Below, one piece after another: positions 41,051 to 47,521 of a stretch of DNA of 47,521 nucleotides. Made by a program: the position numbers and the translations under genes. The notes under the pieces are model-generated. The model worked only from the letters and a program-made list of their open reading frames with translations. It did no database searches and had not been told where the DNA came from. Within the stretch, counting starts at the first letter, position 1, and the number at the start of each line of letters is the position of its first letter. The stretch comes from Clostridia bacterium (GTDB lineage Bacteria; Bacillota; Clostridia; Oscillospirales; Acutalibacteraceae): positions 1 to 47,521 of the forward strand of contig JAFODQ010000050.1 of NCBI GenBank assembly GCA_017380615.1, in the 5' to 3' direction.

Positions 41051-41159
41051 TTAAATTCAAAAGAAATTTGTTCACAGCAATCCTTGTGCGAGTGGTGCTG
41101 TATATGGATACTGCCCCGAGCACAAAAGGGACGCTGTGGGCAAATTTATTTGAATTTTA
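41051..41159. repeat. Long imperfect palindrome between purH' and purD
   Basis: Nested inverted repeats are centred near 41105. Outer arms are AAATTTG / CAAATTT (41064-41070, 41141-41147) with AT-rich flanks that also pair. CACAGC / GCTGTG is at 41073-41078 and 41133-41138, then CCTTGTGC opposite GCACAAAAGG. An inner palindrome runs through GGTGCTGTATATGGATACTGCCCC (41094-41117). It reaches the purH' stop codon. It looks like a mobile palindromic (REP/MITE-like) element rather than a terminator, since no long T-run follows on the minus strand. Confidence 0.7.
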
Positions 41160-42341
41160 GTGGTGGAAGAGTCGCATACCGGTAAACGCCATTGCCATAT
41201 CGTACTTATCAGCACACTCAATAACAACGTCATCACGGATTGAGCCACCCGGCTCTGCGATGTACTTAACGCCACTCTTCTTTGCACGTTCAATGTTATC
41301 GCTGAATGGGAAGAATGCATCTGAACCGAGAGCAACACCATCTATTGTTTTGAAATATTCCTTAACATCCTCATCTGTGAGAGGTGCGGGCTGCTCTGTG
41401 AAATATTTCTGCCAGATACCGTCAGCACAAACATCTTCTTCATTCTTGTTGATGTAGCCATCAATAACATTGTCACGATCAGGTCTGCCGAGAGTATCCT
41501 TGAAAGGAAGGTTAAGAACCTTCTCGTGCTGACGAAGGAACCATGTGTCTGCCTTTGTACCTGCAAGACGTGTGCAGTGGATTCTTGACTGCTGACCTGC
41601 ACCAACACCGATTGCCTGACCATCCACAGCGTAGCAAACGGAGTTTGACTGTGTATATTTAAGAGTAATGAGTGCTATGATAAGGTCACGCACAGCGCTT
41701 TCAGGCATCTCTTTATTCTGTGTCACGATGTTTGAAAGCAACTCTCTGTTGATTTCAAAATTATTTCTGCCCTGCTCAAAAGTGATACCGTAAACCTGCT
41801 TTGTCTCAATTGGTGCAGGAACGTAATCAGGGTCAATTTTAACGATATTATAGTTACCGTTTCTCTTTGACTTGAGAATTTCAAGTGCTTCAGGCTCATA
41901 ACCCGGAGCAATGATGCCATCAGATACCTCGCGCTTAATCATAAGAGCTGTTGTAACATCACAAACATCTGAAAGTGCTACCCAGTCACCGAAGGAGCAC
42001 ATTCTGTCTGTACCTCTTGCTCTTGCGTAGGCACAAGCAAGAAGAGAATCATCAAGACCTTCAATATCATCTACGAAGCAAGCCTTTTTGAGTGTATCTG
42101 AAAGAGGTACACCAACAGCTGCTGATGTTGGACTGACATGCTTGAAGGAGGTTACAGCAGGAAGACCAAGTGCCTCCTTAAGCTCTTTAACAAGCTGCCA
42201 TGAGTTGAATGCATCAAGGAAATTTATGTAACCCGGTCTGCCACAAAGAATTTCAATAGGAAGCTCGCTACCATCCTGCATGTAAATTTTTGAGGGCTTC
42301 TGATTTGGGTTACAGCCATATTTCAATTCAAATTCTTTCAT
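41157..42341 (-). CDS. AICAR formyltransferase, stand-alone (PurH C-terminal activity only)
   Basis: 394-residue enzyme with only the transformylase part of PurH: FELKYGCNPNQKPSKIY at the start and SFKHVSPTSAAVGVPL holding the catalytic Lys67-His68 pair. KYTQSNSVCYAVDGQAIGVGAGQQSRIHC and DAFFPFSDNIERAKKSGVKYIAEPGGSIRDD follow, and the family-typical end is TGMRLFHH. Bifunctional PurH is about 510-525 residues, so the N-terminal IMP cyclohydrolase is missing. The gene 12 bases upstream encodes a PurO-type cyclohydrolase that supplies it. It uses 10-formyl-tetrahydrofolate and AICAR (ZMP). GGAGAA precedes the ATG at 42341. Confidence 0.93.
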   Translation of the reverse strand: MKEFELKYGCNPNQKPSKIYMQDGSELPIEILCGRPGYINFLDAFNSWQLVKELKEALGLPAVTSFKHVSPTSAAVGVPLSDTLKKACFVDDIEGLDDSLLACAYARARGTDRMCSFGDWVALSDVCDVTTALMIKREVSDGIIAPGYEPEALEILKSKRNGNYNIVKIDPDYVPAPIETKQVYGITFEQGRNNFEINRELLSNIVTQNKEMPESAVRDLIIALITLKYTQSNSVCYAVDGQAIGVGAGQQSRIHCTRLAGTKADTWFLRQHEKVLNLPFKDTLGRPDRDNVIDGYINKNEEDVCADGIWQKYFTEQPAPLTDEDVKEYFKTIDGVALGSDAFFPFSDNIERAKKSGVKYIAEPGGSIRDDVVIECADKYDMAMAFTGMRLFHH

Positions 42342-42353
42342 TTCAAATTCTCC

Positions 42354-43070
42354 TTACTTGTTCTTGTTTACAATTCTTGAATCGTACTTACCTGTCGCAA
42401 GATCAATGTATCTTACAAAAAGAGAAACTTTATTGTCTTCATTGAGATTTTCCCAAATGAGATTTGTCAATGAGTCAATATCCATCTCGGGAAGCTCAAG
42501 TGTTTTTGGTTCACCCTCAAAGCTAGGAAGAGGATTGCCATCGCACTTATATGTATGAATAAACTTTGCCTTACCAGGAAGTGGATTTGAATATGCAAAT
42601 GTATATCTCTGGCAGGATGAACCGTCGCCATCTGCTGACTTAAGAATTGACATTGCATAATTCATATCGCCATTTTCAAGACGAATGATACCTGAAATAC
42701 GAGGTGTATAGTTTGGTGCATCGTCTTCAAACTCTCTTGTGCGAAGAGACTGTTCAAAGGTCATCTGCTTATCCATAAGCTCATAGATAGTATCTGTCTG
42801 GTCACCATTTGTAACAATTGTTTTGTTACCAAGCACTCTCACGGGTGCATAAATAATGAGATGAGGATCTGTCATCTTTGATTCATCGAAGGCCTGTGTT
42901 CTGATTCCTTCTCCGTCCTCAACAAACACACGGTTACGGCTGTTTTCACTTCTGCCCATTATGAAATAAGCTGTGATTGCCTTTTTACCATCTGCACTCT
43001 TACCGATTACAACTCCTCTGCCATGATAAGCAAGAGAATTGAGCTCTTCTTTAAGTGTTTTGATTTCCAT
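42354..43070 (-). CDS. purO: IMP cyclohydrolase, PurO (archaeal) type
   Basis: 238-residue protein resembling the archaeal IMP cyclohydrolase PurO: LNSLAYHGRGVVIGKSADGKKAITAYFIMGRSENSRNRVF at the start, then LIIYAPVRVLGNKTIVTNGDQTDTI. YTPRISGIIRLENGDMNYAMSILKS and a RYTFAYSNPLPGKAKFIHTY segment follow. PurO closes the ring of FAICAR to IMP and is unrelated in sequence to the PurH N-terminal domain. Its place in the operon, next to an AICAR transformylase that lacks that domain, fits. The start at 43070 follows AAAGGATAG. Confidence 0.9.
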   Translation of the reverse strand: MEIKTLKEELNSLAYHGRGVVIGKSADGKKAITAYFIMGRSENSRNRVFVEDGEGIRTQAFDESKMTDPHLIIYAPVRVLGNKTIVTNGDQTDTIYELMDKQMTFEQSLRTREFEDDAPNYTPRISGIIRLENGDMNYAMSILKSADGDGSSCQRYTFAYSNPLPGKAKFIHTYKCDGNPLPSFEGEPKTLELPEMDIDSLTNLIWENLNEDNKVSLFVRYIDLATGKYDSRIVNKNK

Positions 43071-43093
43071 ACTATCTATCCTTTCAACAATGT

Positions 43094-43702
43094 TTATTTA
43101 CTGATAATTTCTTTTGCAACCTTTTCAACAGACTGTGGAAGGATTATCCACTCTGCATTTTCCATTACCCTCTTCTGGAGAGATTCTGCTGTGTCTTCAG
43201 GAAGAATATCCACAGCTTTCTGCATGATGATTTCTCCACCATCGGGGATTTCATTTACAAAATGAACGGTTGCACCTGTCACCTTAACACCCTTTTCAAG
43301 AGCCGCCTCGTGAACACGAAGACCATAGAACCCCTTTCCGCAGAAGGATGGAATAAGTGAAGGATGAACATTTATTATTCTCTTGGGATATGCGCTTGTG
43401 AAATCCTCGCTGAGAATGGACATAAATCCTGCAAGAACAATAATATCTATATTATTTTCTGTGAGGGCACCCTTGATTGCTTCCTCAAAGGCTTCCTGTG
43501 AGCCACAGCCTTTTTTGGTGAACACAGCTGTGCTGATATTTGCCTTTGCAGCTCTTTCGAGAGCATAGGCATTTTCGTTGTTGGAAATCACAAGGGTTAT
43601 TTCACCGCTTGTGATAACACCACTCTGCTGTGCATCTATGAGTGCCTGAAGGTTTGTACCGCCACCTGAAACCAGAACGGCAATTTTTGCTTTATTGCTC
43701 AT
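43094..43702 (-). CDS. purN: Phosphoribosylglycinamide formyltransferase PurN
   Basis: 202-residue folate-dependent GAR transformylase. The N-terminal IAVLVSGGGTNLQALIDA (7-24) binds GAR. The catalytic segment IINVHPSLIPSFCGKGFYGLRVHEAAL contains Asn and His, and GATVHFVNEIPDGGEIIMQK contains the catalytic Asp region. The length is normal. It lies 11 bases after purM with an AAGGAT site. Confidence 0.96.
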   Translation of the reverse strand: MSNKAKIAVLVSGGGTNLQALIDAQQSGVITSGEITLVISNNENAYALERAAKANISTAVFTKKGCGSQEAFEEAIKGALTENNIDIIVLAGFMSILSEDFTSAYPKRIINVHPSLIPSFCGKGFYGLRVHEAALEKGVKVTGATVHFVNEIPDGGEIIMQKAVDILPEDTAESLQKRVMENAEWIILPQSVEKVAKEIISK

Positions 43703-43713
43703 TTCACTAATCC

Positions 43714-44763
43714 TTATTCAAGAATGATTTTCTCATCTGACTCGATGATTTCACCGATAACATAAGCATCCTCACCATTAGCCTTGAGGATTTCAATTGC
43801 TTCTTCAACCTGTGTCGCAGGAACAACAACACTCATACCAACACCCATGTTATATGTATTGAACATATCGCGTTCAGGAACATTTCCCCACTTTGCAATT
43901 GTGTCAAAAATGGGAAGAACCTTAACAGCTGACTTGTCTATCTTTGCACACAAGCCATCAGGAATTGAACGAGGAATATTCTCGTAGAAGCCACCACCTG
44001 TGATGTGTGAAATACCCTTAACATCAATCTTCTCAATAAGAGCAAGAACAGATTTAACATAAATTCTTGTGGGAACGAGCAAGGCCTGTGCAATGCTCTT
44101 TCCACCAAGTTCTTCTCTCTCAACATAAAGCTCCGGATTATTGTTATCAATATCAAACACCTTACGGCACAAGCTGAAACCATTTGAATGGATACCTGTA
44201 GAAGGAAGCGCAATAACAACATCTCCAACAGCCATCTTGCTGTTATCGATCATCTTAGGTTTATCAACAACACCTACTGCAAAGCCTGCAAGGTCATAAT
44301 CCTCAACAGGCATAAGACCAGGGTGCTCTGCTGTTTCGCCGCCTGTAAGTGCACAGCCTGACTGAACGCAGCCCTCTGCAACACCACTTACAATTTCAGC
44401 AATCTTTTCAGGAATGTTTTTTCCGCAAGCGATATAGTCAAGGAAATACAATGGCTTTGCACCAACGCACACAATATCGTTAACGCACATAGCAACAGCG
44501 TCGATACCAATTGTGTCGTGCTTGTCCATAAGAATTGCTAACTTAACCTTTGTGCCGCAGCCGTCTGTGCCTGAAACCAATACAGGATGCTCCATATCCT
44601 TTGCAAAAGCAAGGTCAAAGCAGCCACCGAAGCCACCAACATCATCCATTGAGCCTTCATTGCGAGTTCTTGCAATATGCTTTTTCATAAGTTCAACAGC
44701 CTTGTAGCCTGCTGTGATATCCACACCTGCTGCTGCATAGCTTTCTGATCTTGAGTTCTTCAT
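43714..44763 (-). CDS. purM: Phosphoribosylformylglycinamidine cyclo-ligase PurM
   Basis: 349-residue AIR synthase of purine step 5. It opens SYAAAGVDITAGYKAVELMK. DGCGTKVKLAILMDKHDTIGIDAVAMCVNDIVCVGAKPLYFLDYIACGK is the glycine-rich ATP-binding core shared with PurL, and HITGGGFYENIPR and NMGVGMSVVV are typical. The start at 44763 has AAGGAGA. It follows purF by 32 bases. Confidence 0.97.
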   Translation of the reverse strand: MKNSRSESYAAAGVDITAGYKAVELMKKHIARTRNEGSMDDVGGFGGCFDLAFAKDMEHPVLVSGTDGCGTKVKLAILMDKHDTIGIDAVAMCVNDIVCVGAKPLYFLDYIACGKNIPEKIAEIVSGVAEGCVQSGCALTGGETAEHPGLMPVEDYDLAGFAVGVVDKPKMIDNSKMAVGDVVIALPSTGIHSNGFSLCRKVFDIDNNNPELYVEREELGGKSIAQALLVPTRIYVKSVLALIEKIDVKGISHITGGGFYENIPRSIPDGLCAKIDKSAVKVLPIFDTIAKWGNVPERDMFNTYNMGVGMSVVVPATQVEEAIEILKANGEDAYVIGEIIESDEKIILE

Positions 44764-44795
44764 ATCTTTTCTCCTTAAAAAAATTTTAGAGTTAA

Positions 44796-46229
44796 TTAAC
44801 CTTTACCATTCCAACAGTAGGTACAAACCTCATCTGCCGGAAGACCAATTGCTTCAACAATACCTTCAAGTGTCTGGAATTCAAGAGATGCAAAGTTGAG
44901 CTTTTCGCAGATTGCCTTGCGCATCTTCTTTCCTCTCTCTGAAGAAGCATCGCTATATTCATCCAGATGCTTGAAGCCTTCCTCCCCTTCAAGCTCCATG
45001 ATGGTTGCTCTTGAAATAAGCTCCATTTCAGATGTTGCTCTTGAGAAGTTAAGGTATTTACAGCCATACATAATCGGCGGACACGCTGATCGCATGTGAA
45101 CCTCTTTTGCACCGTTTTCATAAAGGAACTCAACAGTTTCGCGAAGCTGTGTACCTCTTACGATGCTGTCATCCACAAAGAGAAGCTTCTTATCCTTAAT
45201 AAGATCGTGAACAGGAATCTGCTTCATCTTTGCCACTCTGCTTCTTTCCTTCTGGTTTGAAGGCATGAAGCTTCTTGGCCATGTGGGTGTATATTTAATG
45301 AAAGGTCTTGCAAAAGGAACCGAGCTTTCGTTTGAATATCCGATAGCATGAGGTGTACCTGAATCGGGAACGCCGCTGACATAGTCAATATCCTGTGCCA
45401 AACCGAGCTCTTTATCTCTTTTTGCCATTATCTGACCGTTTCTGTATCTCATTATCTCAACATTGATACCCTCGTAGCATGAGGTCGGGTATCCATAGTA
45501 TGACCAGAGAAATGCACATATTTTCTTTTTCTTTCTTGCAGGTGAGAGAAGCTCAACGCCATCGGCTGAAATTTCAACAATCTCTCCCGGGCCAAGCTCC
45601 TTGTAATCCTCATAGCCGAGCTTCTTATATGCAAAGTCCTCAAAGGATACGCAATAACCATCCTCCCTCTTACCAACAAGAACAGGGATTCTGCCCACCT
45701 TGTCACGGGCTGCGATAAGCTTGCCATCCTCCTTAAGAATGAGAATTGAGGCTGTACCATCTATCTTATCCTGAGCAAATTTGATGCCCTCTGCAAAATC
45801 ACTCTTCTGATCAATCATGGCTGCAACAAGCTCTGAAGCATTTATGCCTGTGACACCTGTTGTGGTCATGGCACCGAAGTGACCACCACTGAATGAAAGA
45901 TACTGGTTAACGAGTTCATCGTTATTATTGATGATTCCGATTGTGCAAATGGCATATAAACCATGATTGGAACGGATGAGAAGAGGCTGTGCATCACTAT
46001 CGCTTATGCAACCGATAGCCGTGTTACCCTCCATTTCATCCAGAATTCTTTCAAACTTTGTTCTGAATGGTGAATTTTCAATTTTATGAATTTTTCTTTG
46101 CATACCTAATTCAGGATCCATCGCAGCCATACCTGCTCTGCGAGTTCCAAGGTGTGAGTGATAGTCAACACCGAAGAAGGTATCAAGCACAGCATCATTT
46201 TTTGATGCTACTCCAAAAAAACCGCCCAT
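44796..46229 (-). CDS. purF: Amidophosphoribosyltransferase-like PurF with a degenerate glutaminase domain
   Basis: 477-residue PurF homologue. The phosphoribosyltransferase half is intact: [17 protein letters not shown], the SxQxxR-like [13 protein letters not shown] and the PRPP loop [18 protein letters not shown] (349-366). Four Cys expected to hold a [4Fe-4S] cluster, as in Bacillus PurF, are in order: 238, 383, 469 and 472 (VCTYCWNG). The N-terminal glutaminase is broken by usual criteria. The sequence starts MGGFFGVAS, with Gly where the Cys nucleophile of CGVFGI should be. The RYSTxG segment is reduced to [11 protein letters not shown] (72-82), and the NGN oxyanion loop reads INNNDE. 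It may use ammonia or a partner glutaminase. It is second in the pur operon, and no other purF is in the window. Confidence 0.9.
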   Translation of the reverse strand: MGGFFGVASKNDAVLDTFFGVDYHSHLGTRRAGMAAMDPELGMQRKIHKIENSPFRTKFERILDEMEGNTAIGCISDSDAQPLLIRSNHGLYAICTIGIINNNDELVNQYLSFSGGHFGAMTTTGVTGINASELVAAMIDQKSDFAEGIKFAQDKIDGTASILILKEDGKLIAARDKVGRIPVLVGKREDGYCVSFEDFAYKKLGYEDYKELGPGEIVEISADGVELLSPARKKKKICAFLWSYYGYPTSCYEGINVEIMRYRNGQIMAKRDKELGLAQDIDYVSGVPDSGTPHAIGYSNESSVPFARPFIKYTPTWPRSFMPSNQKERSRVAKMKQIPVHDLIKDKKLLFVDDSIVRGTQLRETVEFLYENGAKEVHMRSACPPIMYGCKYLNFSRATSEMELISRATIMELEGEEGFKHLDEYSDASSERGKKMRKAICEKLNFASLEFQTLEGIVEAIGLPADEVCTYCWNGKG

Positions 46230-46244
46230 TTTGTTACCTCTGTG

Positions 46245-46739
46245 TCAGTTGTTATATTTATCTTCGATTGCTTTGTTCTTAGAAAGAACTGCTGATGTAT
46301 CGTTTGCTCTCTTTTCTGCAAGCTTTTTTTCAAGCTCCGGCTCAGAAAGAGAAAGAATTTCAATTGCAAGAAGTGCCGAATTTACTGCACCATCAATAGC
46401 AACTGTTGCAACAGGGATGCCTGAAGGCATCTGCACTGTTGAAAGAAGTGCCTCCATACCGCCGAGATTCTGTGACTTGATAGGAATACCGATAACAGGA
46501 AGTGTTGTGTTTGCAGCAACTGCACCTGCAAGGTGAGCAGCCATGCCTGCTGCAGCAATGATTACACCAAAACCATTTTCTCTTGCGTTTGCTGAAAACT
46601 CTTTTGCTTCAACAGGTGTTCTGTGAGCAGAGAAAACATGAACCTCAAACGGTACCCCAAAATCCTTGAGTGTGTTGATTGCTTTTTCTACAACGGGCAA
46701 GTCGCTATCGCTACCCATAATAATTCCGACTTTTTTCAT
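46245..46739 (-). CDS. purE: N5-carboxyaminoimidazole ribonucleotide mutase PurE
   Basis: 164-residue enzyme. [19 protein letters not shown] opens the sequence, [15 protein letters not shown] gives the catalytic His, and [24 protein letters not shown] and [22 protein letters not shown] follow. It is first in the purine operon behind a ZTP riboswitch and terminator. No purK lies beside it, so whether it acts as a class I mutase with PurK elsewhere or as a CO2-using class II enzyme is open. purC and purB are also outside the window. Confidence 0.96.
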   Translation of the reverse strand: MKKVGIIMGSDSDLPVVEKAINTLKDFGVPFEVHVFSAHRTPVEAKEFSANARENGFGVIIAAAGMAAHLAGAVAANTTLPVIGIPIKSQNLGGMEALLSTVQMPSGIPVATVAIDGAVNSALLAIEILSLSEPELEKKLAEKRANDTSAVLSKNKAIEDKYNN

Positions 46740-46759
46740 AACAAAACCTCTTTCATTTC

Positions 46760-46803
46760 ATAAAAACACATAAAGGCACACTTATCCCGAAGACAAGTGT
46801 GCC
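46760..46803 (-). terminator. Riboswitch-controlled terminator before purE
   Basis: A 9-bp stem GGCACACTT / AAGTGTGCC (46795-46803, 46775-46783) with an 11-base loop, followed on the minus strand by TTTATGTGTTTTTA. The 5' arm shares bases with the CTGGGCA end of the ZTP aptamer, so ligand binding and termination exclude each other. Confidence 0.8.
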
Positions 46804-46895
46804 CAGACGGTCGGCTTAAAGTCTTTTACCCATTAAGGACACCTATTCCTCCGTGGTGCACTCCACGATATTCCGTCAGTCATAGGCAGACTTTT
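46797..46895 (-). ncRNA. ZTP (pfl) riboswitch
   Basis: On the minus strand, the leader shows CTATGACTGACGGAATATC, a GTGGAGTGCACCAC hairpin, GGAGGAATAGG closing the first helix, and then the hallmark GCCGACCGTCTGGGCA (3' end near 46800). This is the pfl/ZTP consensus order. The RNA senses ZMP/ZTP, which rises when 10-formyl-THF is short, and turns on purine and one-carbon genes. The overlap with the terminator indicates an ON switch for the pur operon. Confidence 0.85.
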
Positions 46896-46907
46896 TGTTT
46901 ACAATTC

Positions 46908-46936
46908 ATTTTACCATAATAGTAAAATACGGTCAA
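46908..46936 (-). promoter_or_regulatory. Purine operon promoter
   Basis: Minus-strand -35 TTGACC (46931-46936), 17-base spacer, -10 TAAAAT (46908-46913), just upstream of the ZTP riboswitch. Confidence 0.65.
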
Positions 46937-47001
46937 GGCACGAAAGATATAAAAAACCTATATTTACAGCGTGCAATATAGTTAAATTGCTGACTGTTTT
47001 A

Positions 47002-47418
47002 TCACTTTGCCTGTGTTTCACAATACAGGCAGCGATATACTCCGTGGTCTCTGTCAGTGAGCTTGAAAATGTGGTTAATTTCCTGCTCGGTTGTGGTTAT
47101 ACAACGAGGGTTTTTGCACTTGATCACATTGGTAAGTGTTTCAGGAAGCTCAAGCACCTTTTTGTCAACAAGAACACCATTACGGATGGTGTTTATTGTT
47201 GCACCCGGGTCAACATAACCTATGATATCCATATTAAGGTCAATCTCGCCATCAATCTTTATAATATCCTTTTTGATACGCTTGTGGCTTGTGGCATTTC
47301 TGATAATTGCAACGGGACACTCAAGGTTATCAAGGCCCAGAAGCTCATATATACGCATACCTCTGCCTGCGATAATATGGTCTATGACATAGCCGTTTGT
47401 GATAGAATCTATATTCAT
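47002..47418 (-). CDS. pyrI: Aspartate carbamoyltransferase regulatory subunit PyrI
   Basis: 138-residue regulatory chain. The N-terminal nucleotide-binding domain has [21 protein letters not shown]. The C-terminal zinc site is Cys101, Cys106, Cys130, Cys133 (CKNPRC and YRCLYC). It associates with PyrB and gives allosteric control of pyrimidine synthesis by nucleotides. The start overlaps the pyrB stop in ATGA. No clear intrinsic terminator follows it before the pur promoter. Confidence 0.95.
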   Translation of the reverse strand: MNIDSITNGYVIDHIIAGRGMRIYELLGLDNLECPVAIIRNATSHKRIKKDIIKIDGEIDLNMDIIGYVDPGATINTIRNGVLVDKKVLELPETLTNVIKCKNPRCITTTEQEINHIFKLTDRDHGVYRCLYCETQAK

Positions 47419-47521
47419 CTGCCTGCCTCCTCTAACAATTTAAGTATGAGTGCCATTCGGATATATTTACCGTTAAGCACCTGCTTGAAATAGCAAGCTC
47501 TGGGATCATCATCCACAGCAA
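47415..47521 (-). CDS. pyrB: Aspartate carbamoyltransferase catalytic subunit PyrB, C-terminal end
   Basis: The last 34 residues are visible before the window edge: [20 protein letters not shown], then [14 protein letters not shown] and a TGA. The VDxDPRAxYFxQ...NGxxxRMALL pattern is the conserved end of PyrB. The stop overlaps the pyrI ATG, as expected for the class of ATCase that has separate catalytic and regulatory chains. Confidence 0.92.
   Translation of the reverse strand, partial: AVDDDPRACYFKQVLNGKYIRMALILKLLEEAGR

Noticed and set aside
41051..41159. Palindrome read as an intrinsic terminator or CRISPR unit
   Set aside because: No adequate T-run follows it on the operon strand, and there are not multiple equal repeats with regular spacers; a mobile palindromic element fits better.
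46987..47493. 168-codon open frame on the plus strand
   Set aside because: Antisense to pyrI and pyrB, both of which have clear motifs and overlapping start/stop codons.
1..47521. tRNA/rRNA genes, prophage, insertion sequences, CRISPR or defence islands
   Set aside because: I saw no transposase, integrase, phage, cas or restriction genes and no tRNA-like cloverleaf; the window is core metabolism and cell-wall genes.

Overview
This is a roughly 40% GC, gene-dense bacterial chromosome segment. Gene content and order point to an anaerobic Clostridia member (Firmicutes), most like the gut Oscillospirales/Ruminococcaceae. The evidence is the dcw order mraZ-rsmH-ftsL-ftsI-murE-mraY-ftsW-murG-murA-divIB-ftsZ, a PASTA-type division PBP, a meso-DAP-type MurE, a PdaA-like lipoprotein of the kind used in spore cortex synthesis, a GGGtGRT protein, AzlCD, and strong Shine-Dalgarno sites throughout. 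The species cannot be fixed from sequence alone.

Layout. (1) 1-2.7 kb, minus strand: a sugar-catabolic cluster with a GH109-like NAD-dependent glycosidase/oxidoreductase, a BadF/NagK-type sugar kinase and the start of a GH4 glycosidase. (2) 2.7-15.8 kb, minus: the division and cell-wall (dcw) cluster, from a consensus promoter with three MraZ-type operator repeats at 15.8 kb to ftsZ and its terminator at 2.7 kb. murD, murF and ftsA are absent. (3) 15.9-18.7 kb, minus: nicotinate phosphoribosyltransferase coupled to a degenerate condensation-domain protein. (4) 18.8-19.6 kb, plus: two small XRE regulators. (5) 19.7-22.3 kb, minus: a PduL phosphotransacylase, then a GGGtGRT/NifU-like pair of unknown function. 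(6) 22.5-26.8 kb, plus: an MBOAT/DHHW polysaccharide O-acetylation pair, then AzlC/AzlD. (7) 26.9-28.1 kb, minus: PdaA-like lipoprotein and a 63-residue membrane peptide. (8) 28.3-29.7 kb, plus: pyridoxal/pyridoxine kinase and TrmL-like methyltransferase. (9) 29.7-34.8 kb, minus: mreB-polA-rimI-tsaD. (10) 34.9-35.9 kb, plus: WYL regulator. (11) 36.0-46.9 kb, minus: purE-F-M-N-O-H'-D-L behind a ZTP riboswitch and terminator. (12) 47.0 kb to the end, minus: pyrI and the 3' end of pyrB.

How the parts work together. The dcw block makes lipid II and the divisome and appears autoregulated by MraZ. The purine operon covers most steps from PRPP to IMP but in unusual form: the PurF homologue lacks the Cys nucleophile and other glutaminase residues, and bifunctional PurH is replaced by a stand-alone AICAR transformylase plus an archaeal-type (PurO) IMP cyclohydrolase. 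A ZTP switch fits this, since ZMP/ZTP is the AICAR-transformylase substrate pool that builds up when formyl-folate is short.

The best candidates for something little described are the glutaminase-degenerate PurF, the GGGtGRT/NifU-like pair, the all-NAD-dependent glycosidase cluster, a long palindromic repeat between purD and purH', and a hairpin that would bury the murA start codon.
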